A stretch of 50,896 nucleotides of DNA. It comes from CAZJWC01 sp964550125. Lineage in GTDB: Bacteria; Bacillota; Clostridia; Christensenellales; Borkfalkiaceae. Of the stretch, positions 42,838 to 50,779 are shown piece by piece (within the stretch, counting starts at the first letter, position 1; every line of letters begins with the position of its first letter). Below the pieces are notes generated by a model. That model ran no database searches. It was not told where the DNA came from and worked only from the letters and a program-made list of their open reading frames with translations. A program made the translations under genes and the position numbers. The stretch is taken from the NCBI GenBank assembly GCA_964550125.1, contig CAZJWC010000008.1, positions 1 through 50,896 of the forward strand, read 5' to 3'.

Positions 42838-44013
42838 ATGGTAACTATGTCTAGTGCTGATGAAGCATTAAAGAGCGTCTATTTAGGCGCTGTAACAGAA
42901 CAACTAAATACACAAATAAATCCTTTGCTTGCAAAAATTAAGCAAACTACGGCTGATGTGTGGGGCAAGGATATAAGAAAGTTGGTTAGATATGGAGTTA
43001 ACGGTGGTGTTGGTGCAGGAACTGATTCAGGGGACTTGCCTACTGCTGGTAGCAATAATTATGTTCAGTTTGTATCAACTTTAAAAAACCTTTACGGTAC
43101 TATTGAAATTACTGATAAGGCAATCCGAGCAAGTGAAAATAATGTTGGTGCTTTTGTCAACTTATTAAATGATGAAATGGACGGATTAATCAAATCGTCA
43201 TCTTTCAACTTTGGTAGGATGTTGTTTGGTGATGGCACTGGTACACTTTGTACGGTGTCAGGTATTTCGTCAGGGGTTATCACTGTTTCAAAGGTAACTA
43301 ATTTAGTTGAGGGTATGATTGTAGATTTTTGCAGTGCGACTGACGGCTCGCAAATTGCCTCTGCTACTGCAAGAAGAATTTTATCGGTTGATAGAAACAA
43401 CAAAACTATTACAGTTAATGGCTCTACTTTAACTTCAACAACTGTTCCTAACAATTCGCTTATCTGCGTACAAAATAGTTACGGGTTGGAACTTACGGGT
43501 TTGGGTGCAATATTCAAAAGTTCAGGCTCAATCTATGGTGTAAATAGAACAAACAATGCTTGGTTAGTTCCTTATATGGCAAGTTCAGTTGGAGAAATTA
43601 CTGAAACTAAAATTCAAACTGCAATGGATAAACTTGAAGAAATGAGTGGTAGCAGAGTAAACTTTATAGTATGCTCGTGGGGTGTTAAAAGAGCGATACA
43701 AAAAATGCTATCTACTTCAAGATGTAATAGTGAAATTATGGAACTTGCAGGTGGTTACAAAACTATCTCTTATAACGGAATCCCCATCGTTGCTGATAGA
43801 TTCTGTCCTGAAGGAACAATGTATCTACTTAATACAGATGATTTTGCTTTACATCAATTATGCGATTGGAAATGGCTTGAGGGCGAGGATGGTAATGTCT
43901 TAAAGCAAATTGCAGGTAAACCTGCCTATACTGCAACTCTAGTTAAGTATGCCGATTTAATTTGTACAAGACCATGTGGTCAGGCAATGTTGTCAGGTAT
44001 CGAAGAAGGCTAA
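42838..44013 (+). CDS. Phage major capsid protein
   Basis: This 391-aa protein is the probable HK97-fold shell protein. It follows scaffold with GGGAG before the ATG. Features are a helical N-arm (ADEALKSVYLGAVTEQLN), VRYGVNGGVGAGTDSGDLP, KNLYGTIEITDKAIRAS (E-loop/P-domain-type segment), an inserted beta domain with Thr/Ser-rich strands (about 135-210), and the C-terminal LKQIAGKPAYTATLVKYADLI. No N-terminal protease or delta domain is evident. A terminator immediately after it suggests that it is made in excess over the following genes. Confidence 0.85.
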   Translation: MVTMSSADEALKSVYLGAVTEQLNTQINPLLAKIKQTTADVWGKDIRKLVRYGVNGGVGAGTDSGDLPTAGSNNYVQFVSTLKNLYGTIEITDKAIRASENNVGAFVNLLNDEMDGLIKSSSFNFGRMLFGDGTGTLCTVSGISSGVITVSKVTNLVEGMIVDFCSATDGSQIASATARRILSVDRNNKTITVNGSTLTSTTVPNNSLICVQNSYGLELTGLGAIFKSSGSIYGVNRTNNAWLVPYMASSVGEITETKIQTAMDKLEEMSGSRVNFIVCSWGVKRAIQKMLSTSRCNSEIMELAGGYKTISYNGIPIVADRFCPEGTMYLLNTDDFALHQLCDWKWLEGEDGNVLKQIAGKPAYTATLVKYADLICTRPCGQAMLSGIEEG

Positions 44014-44019
44014 TTGAAT

Positions 44020-44047
44020 AAAAGGGGCGTTAACTCGTCCCTTTTTT
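44020..44047 (+). terminator. Terminator between capsid and connector genes
   Basis: AAAAGGGGCG (44020-44029) pairs with CGTCCCTTTT (44036-44045), with one G-T pair and a 6-nt loop, then T's. It would reduce read-through so that capsid protein exceeds connector protein. Confidence 0.8.
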
Positions 44048-44061
44048 ATATAAGGAGAATT

Positions 44062-44622
44062 ATGTTAGTTAAGGACGTTATTTTATCCGTGGTTATGGAG
44101 CTTGGTCGTGTGGATTTGATAGACTATCTTTCTAAAGGGGTGTGTGAAGATATAGAAAGTGCAAAAAGAGATATAAATTCGTTAGTTAATTGTTATAACA
44201 ATATCGAAAATGAAATTGCACTTGACTTTATTAAACTAAAAAATTTAGAGCAACTATTAACAGAGGACGGTAAAATTTTTTATTCAAGCCTGTCAAAAAC
44301 TCCAGTTGAAATTGTCAAGGTATACGACAAAAACAGAAATGAGCAAAAGTTTGAAATTTATGCAGATTATTTGATGACGGAAAAGGGAAATTTGACACTA
44401 GAGTATGCTTATTCGCCAGTAAAAAAAGATTTGACAAGCACAAGTGAATATACCTTACAAGTGGGTATGCATCTTTTGGTTTATGGGGTATGTGCAGAGT
44501 TTTCAATAGTGAGTGGTGCTTTTGACCAAGCGAGTTATTGGGATAAAAGATATAAAAGGGCGATAGGACAGTTATCTATAAAAAAACCGACTGGTAAAAT
44601 GAATTCTAGGAGATGGCTATGA
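44062..44622 (+). CDS. Head-tail connector/head completion protein
   Basis: This 186-aa protein sits at the position of P22 gp4-like connectors. I start at ATG 44062, preceded by AAGGAG; a TTG at 44014 would run through the terminator. It has an N-terminal helical region (VKDVILSVVMELGRVDLIDYL) and a C-terminal part with ADYLMTEKGNLTLEYAYSP and EYTLQVGMHLLVYGVCAEFSIVSGAFDQASYWDKRY, a pattern common in these connectors. It overlaps the next gene by 4 bases (ATGA). Confidence 0.72.
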   Translation: MLVKDVILSVVMELGRVDLIDYLSKGVCEDIESAKRDINSLVNCYNNIENEIALDFIKLKNLEQLLTEDGKIFYSSLSKTPVEIVKVYDKNRNEQKFEIYADYLMTEKGNLTLEYAYSPVKKDLTSTSEYTLQVGMHLLVYGVCAEFSIVSGAFDQASYWDKRYKRAIGQLSIKKPTGKMNSRRWL

Positions 44623-45956
44623 TGCTTGATTCTTTTCAAAAAACAAAATACAAAAGTGCAAACATACAACTTGAAGGTTTTAATTTGAGTAGACAGAGGG
44701 GAACGGACATTTGTTTAAATTTAAAGGGTGATGGCTCTTTAAAAAGTATAGGTGGATTTGAGGAAGATGAGAGCATCAATGCTCTATTAAAAAATCAAAA
44801 TAAAAGTTTAAGCAAAGTGTTTTTTTACCATTTTATCAATGATGGTGAGTTGCAAGAGAAAATAATTTGCTTGATAGAGGGAAAACTTTATCTGTTTGAA
44901 AATAAAGCGTTTATCTTGTTGACTAACAGTACTTTCAATGAACCTTTATACGAGATTGAGCATACATTAGTTGACGGCACTAAAGTCTTAATTTTATATG
45001 GTGAGAACGGTTTGTATTATTATGACGGTACTTCTATCATAACTGTAAATACCTCAAAAATAAAAACTGCTTGTATATATAAGGAAAGACTTTTTTACGT
45101 TGACGAAAGTTCCCCCTGCGTAGTAAGATACAGCAATGTACTAGACGTTGCTGATTTTACGGACAATATTTATGAAGGTGGTTGGTTTAGGATTTATAAT
45201 ATAAATCAAATAAATAAAATTTCTATTTATCAAGATAACGTCTATCTCTTTGGCGACTATGATATTTTTAAAATTGATTTAGATTCAAATCCTGAAGATT
45301 TTAATATTATACCTCTTTCCTATTCGGGCAGTAAAATTGTTGAAAAGTCTGTGGTGGGTTTTCAGGATAAAATTGTCTTTTGTAACGAAAAAGAATTTTG
45401 TGTGCTGTCAAAAGAAAATTTTAAAAATTATTCTTTTGATGAGTTGTTTGATAAAGGTTATATTTTAAGAAATGTTGGTGGGGTTGCCTATTCAAATCAA
45501 TATGTTTTTGGAATAAAGCGTTTAGATGGATATAATGAGTACGAGTTGGTTGCTTTAGTAAATTTTAGCGACCTTTCAATAATCTTTGTTTGTCAATGTT
45601 TAGAAAACTTAATTTCTGCAAAAGGAGTATACGGAGAAGAATTGTATGCTTGCCATAACGGAAGATTATTTTCTTATAAAAAAGAGAACGAGAAACTTAT
45701 GGAGTTTGTTTATGGTTGTGATGTTGAACTGGGTGGTGTTGGAAAGAGTTTTGTAAACTCATTAAGGGTGGAAGGTACTGGCAAATTTGACCTAATTTTT
45801 GAAAATGACTGGAAGGTTAAAAGAAGATATTCAGTTATAAACTCAAAAAAACTTCCTGTAAAAATGCTAGGCAATTCTTTTAAAATAAAAATCTTATCAA
45901 AATCAAAAAAATTGTTCATTAAAAAGATTGTTGTTGAATATAATAATGTAGATTGA
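44619..45956 (+). CDS. Propeller-like tail accessory/stabilisation protein (P22 gp10-like)
   Basis: This 445-aa protein is rich in repeated beta segments (LYLFENKAFILL, LYYYDGTSIITV, VYLFGDYDIFKIDLD, LFSYKKENEKLMEF), consistent with a propeller as in the P22 tail-stabilisation protein gp10. N-terminal GFNLSRQRGTDICLNL and SLKSIGGFEED suit that family. The ATG at 44619, six bases after AGGAG, is preferred; others at 44613 and 44622 are possible. It overlaps the connector stop. The assignment rests on position and repeats, not on a diagnostic motif. Confidence 0.65.
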   Translation: MMLDSFQKTKYKSANIQLEGFNLSRQRGTDICLNLKGDGSLKSIGGFEEDESINALLKNQNKSLSKVFFYHFINDGELQEKIICLIEGKLYLFENKAFILLTNSTFNEPLYEIEHTLVDGTKVLILYGENGLYYYDGTSIITVNTSKIKTACIYKERLFYVDESSPCVVRYSNVLDVADFTDNIYEGGWFRIYNINQINKISIYQDNVYLFGDYDIFKIDLDSNPEDFNIIPLSYSGSKIVEKSVVGFQDKIVFCNEKEFCVLSKENFKNYSFDELFDKGYILRNVGGVAYSNQYVFGIKRLDGYNEYELVALVNFSDLSIIFVCQCLENLISAKGVYGEELYACHNGRLFSYKKENEKLMEFVYGCDVELGGVGKSFVNSLRVEGTGKFDLIFENDWKVKRRYSVINSKKLPVKMLGNSFKIKILSKSKKLFIKKIVVEYNNVD

Positions 45957-45984
45957 GTGAAAATTAGATAAGCAGGGAGATTTT

Positions 45985-46470
45985 ATGACTTATAACATAA
46001 GAACGAGTGTTTCTTCACCCGAACTAAGCAGTTTTTCCTATTCGGGATTAAAAAAAGTTTATTACGCTATTGCAGAGGCAGAGGACGCTCTGCGTGATTA
46101 TGAAAAAATTGAACGCAATATAAAAACTAAAATGCTTAAACACAATAATATGCGTTCAAGCGTTTTTTCAAAATTATTAACAAAAGCAGAGCAAAATTAT
46201 AATAAGGCACTTGACATTATACAGCAAAATTTGAATTTAGAACTTGAACATATAACTGATAATGAAATTGATTTAGGCAGTGCAAACTACATAGTAGATA
46301 CAAACTTATCTTATAATATGAGATACCAACTTGTAAAAGAATATTATCTTTCTTTTTCTAACAAACAAGAGGCGTTTGATGAGTACAGCATTGACTCTGT
46401 AGCAGTTGATTATCTAGGAATTTATTATTATACTCTATACGATTATTTATCTTATAGAGCAGATAATTAA
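45985..46470 (+). CDS. Unknown protein ending the phage head module
   Basis: This unrecognised 161-aa protein is helical and rich in Tyr, Asn and Lys, with no signal or membrane segment. A central coiled-coil-like stretch runs from AIAEAEDALRDYEKIERNI to about residue 95, and the C-terminus is strikingly tyrosine-rich (YLGIYYYTLYDYLSYRADN). GGGAGATTTT precedes the ATG. It is the last gene of the module and is followed by a very strong terminator, so it belongs to the same transcript. In a full phage, ejection or tail proteins would follow; none do. Confidence 0.7.
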   Translation: MTYNIRTSVSSPELSSFSYSGLKKVYYAIAEAEDALRDYEKIERNIKTKMLKHNNMRSSVFSKLLTKAEQNYNKALDIIQQNLNLELEHITDNEIDLGSANYIVDTNLSYNMRYQLVKEYYLSFSNKQEAFDEYSIDSVAVDYLGIYYYTLYDYLSYRADN

Positions 46471-46471
46471 G

Positions 46472-46505
46472 TTTAAAAGCGACGGTGCATACCGTCGCTT
46501 TTAAA
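46472..46505 (+). terminator. Terminator closing the phage head module
   Basis: TTTAAAAGCGACGGT (46472-46486) pairs over 15 bp with ACCGTCGCTTTTAAA (46491-46505), loop GCAT. The stem is the longest uninterrupted one after the SSB hairpin. Confidence 0.9.
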
Positions 46506-46535
46506 TTTCTTAACATACAAAAACAAAAAAATTAC

Positions 46536-46564
46536 TTTACAGGCTTTGGTTTTTATTATATAAT
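46536..46564 (+). promoter_or_regulatory. Promoter of the tandem membrane-protein genes
   Basis: TTTACA (46536-46541) and TATAAT (46559-46564) with a 17-bp spacer lie 61 bases before the ATG at 46625. Confidence 0.75.
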
Positions 46565-46624
46565 AGGGTAGTATAAAGGGTATTGTCTCTTTACAATTTG
46601 AAGATATGATAAAAGGAGAGATAA

Positions 46625-47485
46625 ATGAGATACTTTGCTAGCACAATAAAATATATCTATAAAAATTTTATTTTTATATTTTGGGCAGCACTTTTGTCGG
46701 GTATAGGCTTTGCAATGACTACTGAAGTTGGTGAATCTAAAGTCCTAATTCAATGCTTTATAACAGGAAATTTTAAAGCAATTAAAGATAATGGACTTGG
46801 TTTTAAAGGATTGTTTAATTTCTTTTCATTGTTGAATTTTGAAAAAGTTTGGTATAGCATTGCTTGTGTATTTTTGCTTGCTCTTGCTTTAGCTTTAATT
46901 TTTGCTTATACCGAAAAACATATGAGATATGGCAGAAGGTCTGTTCGTGGGATTTTTTCAAGACTAAACGACAACATAGTTTCAACTATCGTTATGGTAT
47001 TAGTATTTTTCTTGTTGTACGAATTATGGGCTCTTATTACTTCGGGTTTAATATACGGAATAACAATGTTATTAGATGATTATACTGTTCCTTTGTATAT
47101 TGCCCTATGTGTAGGTTTGGTTGTTATGGTTGCTTTGCTTGTATTTATAATGTCGCTTTTTTATTTATGGCTACCTTGCTTGCACCTAACAGGCTTTTCC
47201 TTCTATGAGGGATTAAATTACTCAAACCAACTTACAGCAGATAAAAAGAGTAAAATTTTTTGTGCAGTATTTTTTCCTTGTGTAATTGGTGCATTAATAG
47301 CAGGTGTGCTAGCCGTGTTGTTTGGCAATCTGCTTGACGGCTGGGTGTTTACAGGTATAATTTCATTGCTATATTCTTTATACGTTATGTATATTGCAGT
47401 TAGTATGTATGTTATATATTTTGACGTTTCAGGTACGGAAAGAGCCGACCTTAAAAAATACTATATAAACAATGATGATGAATAA
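46625..47485 (+). CDS. Polytopic membrane protein, unknown function (1 of 2)
   Basis: This 286-aa protein has about six membrane segments (roughly 12-33, 79-98, 118-147, 154-186 as two, 213-238, 246-270). It has few charged residues between them, including a KHMRYGRRSVRGIFSRLND cytoplasmic loop after TM2 and the polar tail NNDDE. I see no transporter or enzyme signature. The GRRSVRGIFSRL loop and general layout resemble small families of uncharacterised Firmicutes membrane proteins. AAAGGAG precedes the ATG. The next gene, of similar layout, starts 19 bases later, so they probably form a complex or are old duplicates. Confidence 0.75.
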   Translation: MRYFASTIKYIYKNFIFIFWAALLSGIGFAMTTEVGESKVLIQCFITGNFKAIKDNGLGFKGLFNFFSLLNFEKVWYSIACVFLLALALALIFAYTEKHMRYGRRSVRGIFSRLNDNIVSTIVMVLVFFLLYELWALITSGLIYGITMLLDDYTVPLYIALCVGLVVMVALLVFIMSLFYLWLPCLHLTGFSFYEGLNYSNQLTADKKSKIFCAVFFPCVIGALIAGVLAVLFGNLLDGWVFTGIISLLYSLYVMYIAVSMYVIYFDVSGTERADLKKYYINNDDE

Positions 47486-47504
47486 TTGATAAAGGGGTGT
47501 CAAA

Positions 47505-48473
47505 GTGAGATTTAGAAACGCATTTAATTTATTTGTAGATAATTTTAAAAATGTATATAAATTAACATTATATAAATTTATTACAGGTCTTTTAACATTG
47601 TGTTTAGTTGTGGCATTGGTATGGCCTAATATTAAACCTATCATAATGAGTTCGGAGTTAACATCGCTAATAGATTTGGTAAAAGGTTTTTTCACATCAT
47701 TATTTAAATATGATGTAGATGGACTTGATGCTTTTAGTGGTGATATTTCAGTTGCTTGGCAAAACTTTGTTGCATTGCTTTCTGCAAAGGAAAACAAACT
47801 AATCATTACGGGTATACTTAGTTTTGTTATTGCTTTAATTTCAAGAATTTTAACTAGCATAGGCAACTTTGTTTTTGGTGAAGTTATCAATAGTAGGATG
47901 TCTAGTTATACCTCCGTTCCCTTTTATAGTGCTTTCATCAAGAATTTGGGTAAAGCAACATTATATACAATTATCTATGTTCCTTGTACTCTCTTACTTA
48001 TGGCTGTTGCAGGTCTTTTGGCTTATCTATTTTTAATGTTAAGTATAAAGATAGGCTTTATTGGTGTAGGAATAGGTGGTGTTGTTTTAATTCTTGTATT
48101 GGGAGAAACTTTTGTTCTTACTCTTTTCTACAATTTTATGACCTCTATGGTTGTTGACAAATTGAGTGTAGGTCAAGCACTTAAAAAATGCTTTACTCAA
48201 AAGAAGGAAGATTTTTGGGCGATTTTTTCAATTTACTTTATAACTTGCTATCTTTTGGTAATTTTAAATATACTAATCTATTTGTTAACATTAGGAAGTG
48301 GAGTTATCTTCTCTTTACCTGCAAGTTATATTTTCTTGATTTGTATACAATTTGTTAATTACTATACTAACGATAAACGCAATTATTTTATAACTATGGA
48401 AAAAATAGTTACTTATAAAAAGACAGAATTTAAAGAAGATTTTTATGATGATAAATTTGATTTAAAATTCTAA
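47505..48473 (+). CDS. Polytopic membrane protein, unknown function (2 of 2)
   Basis: This 322-aa protein starts with GTG at 47505 after AAAGGGGTG. It has about six to seven membrane helices: one near 26-46, one near 100-125, a long hydrophobic block about 148-225, and a further block about 240-285. Its amphipathic start RFRNAFNLFVDNFKNVYK is like that of the preceding protein (RYFASTIKYIYKNF). FVLTLFYNFMTSMVVDKLSVGQALKKC is reminiscent of the loop-helix region of DUF975/YIP-like membrane proteins, but I cannot assign a family. The C-terminus is polar and charged. Likely co-transcribed with the gene before it. Confidence 0.75.
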   Translation: MRFRNAFNLFVDNFKNVYKLTLYKFITGLLTLCLVVALVWPNIKPIIMSSELTSLIDLVKGFFTSLFKYDVDGLDAFSGDISVAWQNFVALLSAKENKLIITGILSFVIALISRILTSIGNFVFGEVINSRMSSYTSVPFYSAFIKNLGKATLYTIIYVPCTLLLMAVAGLLAYLFLMLSIKIGFIGVGIGGVVLILVLGETFVLTLFYNFMTSMVVDKLSVGQALKKCFTQKKEDFWAIFSIYFITCYLLVILNILIYLLTLGSGVIFSLPASYIFLICIQFVNYYTNDKRNYFITMEKIVTYKKTEFKEDFYDDKFDLKF

Positions 48474-48577
48474 CTAAATAGTTAAACCCACTAATTGCAA
48501 GTCTGTTTTCTTGCGACTAGCGTGTTTTTAATAAAATTTCAACTTATGTTTAATCATAAACGCTTAAAGGAGGCTAT

Positions 48578-50596
48578 ATGGATTACAAGGTAAACTATGA
48601 TAACTGGCTTACTAACCCCTTACTTAACTTTGAAGGTAAGCAAGAACTTGAATCAATATCAAAAAATGAAAAGGAAATAGAGTATCGTTTCGGTGGTGAA
48701 TTGGCTTTTGGTACAGCAGGTATGCGTGGCTTAATCGGTTACGGACCTAATATGTTAAATATTTATACAGTACGCAGAGCAACACAAGGTTTGGCTGAAT
48801 ACATCAAATCTCTTGGTACTACTGCAATGGATAGAGGTGTTGTTATTTCTTTCGATACTCGTATCAAATCAAAAGAATTTGCAAGGGTTGCTGCTAATGT
48901 TTTGGCGCAAAATAAAATAAACTCATACATTTTTGATGACGTACACCCTGTTCCTATGCTTTCCTTTGCTGTAAGAGATTTAAAGGCTATCGCTGGTATA
49001 ATGATTACTGCAAGCCATAATCCCAAAGAGTATAACGGTTATAAAGTTTACGGTGAGGACGGAGCACAAATGTCGCCCGAAGGCACGGCTGAGGTTGTAA
49101 AATATATATCTCAAATTACCGATTATTTTTCCGTTTTAGAAGCTGAAGAAGACAGCGTTGCAAACAAAACTTATGTTCATAAAGTTTCAAAGAGCGTTGA
49201 TAAACGCTATTATAAAAAGCTTACTAAACTTGCATTATCTCCTAAGGCAGTAAAACAAGTAGGAAAAAAATTAAAGTTGGTATACACTCCAGTTCACGGA
49301 AGTGGTTATGTACCTGTAACAACAATATTGAAAAAATTAAAAATCAACGCAACTATCGTTGAGGGACAAATTTCGCCTGACGGAACCTTCCCTACGGTTA
49401 AAGTACCTAACCCCGAATATAAGGAAACTTTATCAATGGGTATTGAACTTGCTCAAAAGATTGATGCTGATGTGGTTTTTGGTACTGACCCTGATGCAGA
49501 TAGATTAGGGGTTGTAATAAAAAACAACGATGGAGAATTTATCGCATTGAGTGGTAACCAAGTTGGCGTGCTTCTTTTGGATTATATACTTCTACGTTTA
49601 AAAGAGGAAAATAAAATGCCAACCAATGGTGTTGCAATAAAGAGTTTCGTATCAACTTCAATGGCTAAACCTATTGCAAAATACTATGGTGTTGAGTTGA
49701 TAGATGTTCCTGTTGGTTTTAAGTTTATCGGTGAAAAAATTAAACAATACGAGCAGGATAATTCAAAAACTTATATTTTTGGTTTTGAAGAAAGTTGTGG
49801 ATATCTTCGTGGAACGCATTGTCGTGATAAAGATGCAGTGGTTGCAAGTATGTTGTTTGCTGAAATGGTATGTTATTATACTTCTAAAAATGTTTCAGTA
49901 TATTCACGCTTACAAAAACTATATGAAAACTTTGGCTATGTTTTAGATGAAAATGTTTGTATTCAATATAGTGGTTTAAACGCTATGAGTGAAATGAACG
50001 CAGTTGTTGATGGTTTAAAGAAAAAGACTATTAAAGAACTTGACATTTACAAAGTATCTGCAATGCGTGATTATTCAGCACAAACCAGAACAGTTATTGA
50101 CGGCGACACTGAAAAACTTGACAGTCCTGCAACAAATGCTGTTTACTATGAACTTGAAAATGGAAGTTTTATTTGTGTAAGACCTAGTGGAACTGAACCT
50201 AAATTAAAAATATATTATAGTGTAAAAGCAAATGACGAGGCTAGTGCAAAAAAATCTCTTGAAATTATGAAGAAAGCGTTTGAAAAAGAACTTTCATCAA
50301 AGAGAGAGGAAAAATCTGCAACTGCTTCAAAAAAGACTGTAAAGGCTGAAGAAACAAAAAAGACTGCGGCTGAAAAGAAGTCTGCTCCTGCAAAAACTGA
50401 AGTTGCTAAAAAGGAAGTTGCCTCAAAGAAACCCTCTCCTGCAAAGAAAGAGGTAAAACCTGCAACTCCTGATAAAAAGATTGCAAATACTGAAGAAACT
50501 AAAAAGACTACGGCTGAAAAGAAAACTGCTCCTGCAAAAACTGAGGGTGCTAAAAAGACAACCTCGCCATCAGCAAAGTCAACAAAGAAGAATTAA
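48578..50596 (+). CDS. pgcA: Alpha-phosphohexomutase (phosphoglucomutase) with H1-like Lys/Ala tail
   Basis: It interconverts glucose-1-P and glucose-6-P (possibly mannose phosphates). The 672-aa protein has a full catalytic body of about 570 aa: FGTAGMRG, the phosphoserine loop TASHNPKEYNGYK (S146), metal loop DPDADR (D304, D306, D308), sugar loop GFEESCGYL and phosphate loop RPSGTEPK. The long form resembles Bacillus PgcA. What is unusual is the about 100-residue tail from about residue 572. It is nearly all Lys, Ala, Glu, Thr, Pro and Ser (KKTAAEKKSAPAKTE type), with a repeat 48 residues apart, like histone H1 or bacterial AlkP-type nucleoid tails. AAAGGAGG sets the start. Confidence 0.9.
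   Translation: MDYKVNYDNWLTNPLLNFEGKQELESISKNEKEIEYRFGGELAFGTAGMRGLIGYGPNMLNIYTVRRATQGLAEYIKSLGTTAMDRGVVISFDTRIKSKEFARVAANVLAQNKINSYIFDDVHPVPMLSFAVRDLKAIAGIMITASHNPKEYNGYKVYGEDGAQMSPEGTAEVVKYISQITDYFSVLEAEEDSVANKTYVHKVSKSVDKRYYKKLTKLALSPKAVKQVGKKLKLVYTPVHGSGYVPVTTILKKLKINATIVEGQISPDGTFPTVKVPNPEYKETLSMGIELAQKIDADVVFGTDPDADRLGVVIKNNDGEFIALSGNQVGVLLLDYILLRLKEENKMPTNGVAIKSFVSTSMAKPIAKYYGVELIDVPVGFKFIGEKIKQYEQDNSKTYIFGFEESCGYLRGTHCRDKDAVVASMLFAEMVCYYTSKNVSVYSRLQKLYENFGYVLDENVCIQYSGLNAMSEMNAVVDGLKKKTIKELDIYKVSAMRDYSAQTRTVIDGDTEKLDSPATNAVYYELENGSFICVRPSGTEPKLKIYYSVKANDEASAKKSLEIMKKAFEKELSSKREEKSATASKKTVKAEETKKTAAEKKSAPAKTEVAKKEVASKKPSPAKKEVKPATPDKKIANTEETKKTTAEKKTAPAKTEGAKKTTSPSAKSTKKN
50290..50593 (+). 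repeat. Coding repeat in the phosphohexomutase tail
   Basis: EETKKTAAEKKSAPAKTE (DNA from about 50348) recurs as EETKKTTAEKKTAPAKTE (from about 50492), exactly 144 bases later, with the DNA largely conserved. The whole tail is a low-complexity Lys/Ala/Thr/Glu/Pro tract. Confidence 0.85.
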
Positions 50597-50611
50597 CACA
50601 AAAATTTCACT

Positions 50612-50642
50612 AAAAAAGACGGGAATAAACCCGTCTTTTTTG
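50612..50642 (+). terminator. Terminator after the phosphohexomutase gene
   Basis: AAAAAAGACGGG (50612-50623) pairs with CCCGTCTTTTTT (50630-50641) around AATAAA. Confidence 0.92.
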
Positions 50643-50744
50643 TTGCATTTTCTTTGTAAAATTGATATATTATACAGGCTTTAAAACTTTGATAAAGATT
50701 TTTTGAAAAATGTTTAATTTTTTCAAAAAACTTTTAAAAAATGC

Positions 50745-50773
50745 TTGACTTGACTTCTTAACGGTGCTATACT
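50745..50773 (+). promoter_or_regulatory. Strong promoter, probably of an rRNA operon
   Basis: TTGACT (50745-50750) and TATACT (50768-50773) with a 17-bp spacer. Upstream (50701-50740) is a block of A- and T-tracts resembling an UP element, including a 10-bp inverted repeat. GCTGTCGCG just after the -10 is often seen near clostridial rrn promoters. Confidence 0.85.
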
Positions 50774-50779
50774 AATTAG

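Noticed and set aside
44014..44061. Upstream TTG start for the connector gene
   Set aside because: It would place coding sequence through the terminator hairpin; the ATG at 44062 has AAGGAG.
34407..46470. Phage att sites flanking the accessory region
   Set aside because: I looked for direct repeats at the two ends and saw only terminator hairpins that do not match each other; a systematic search was not possible by eye.
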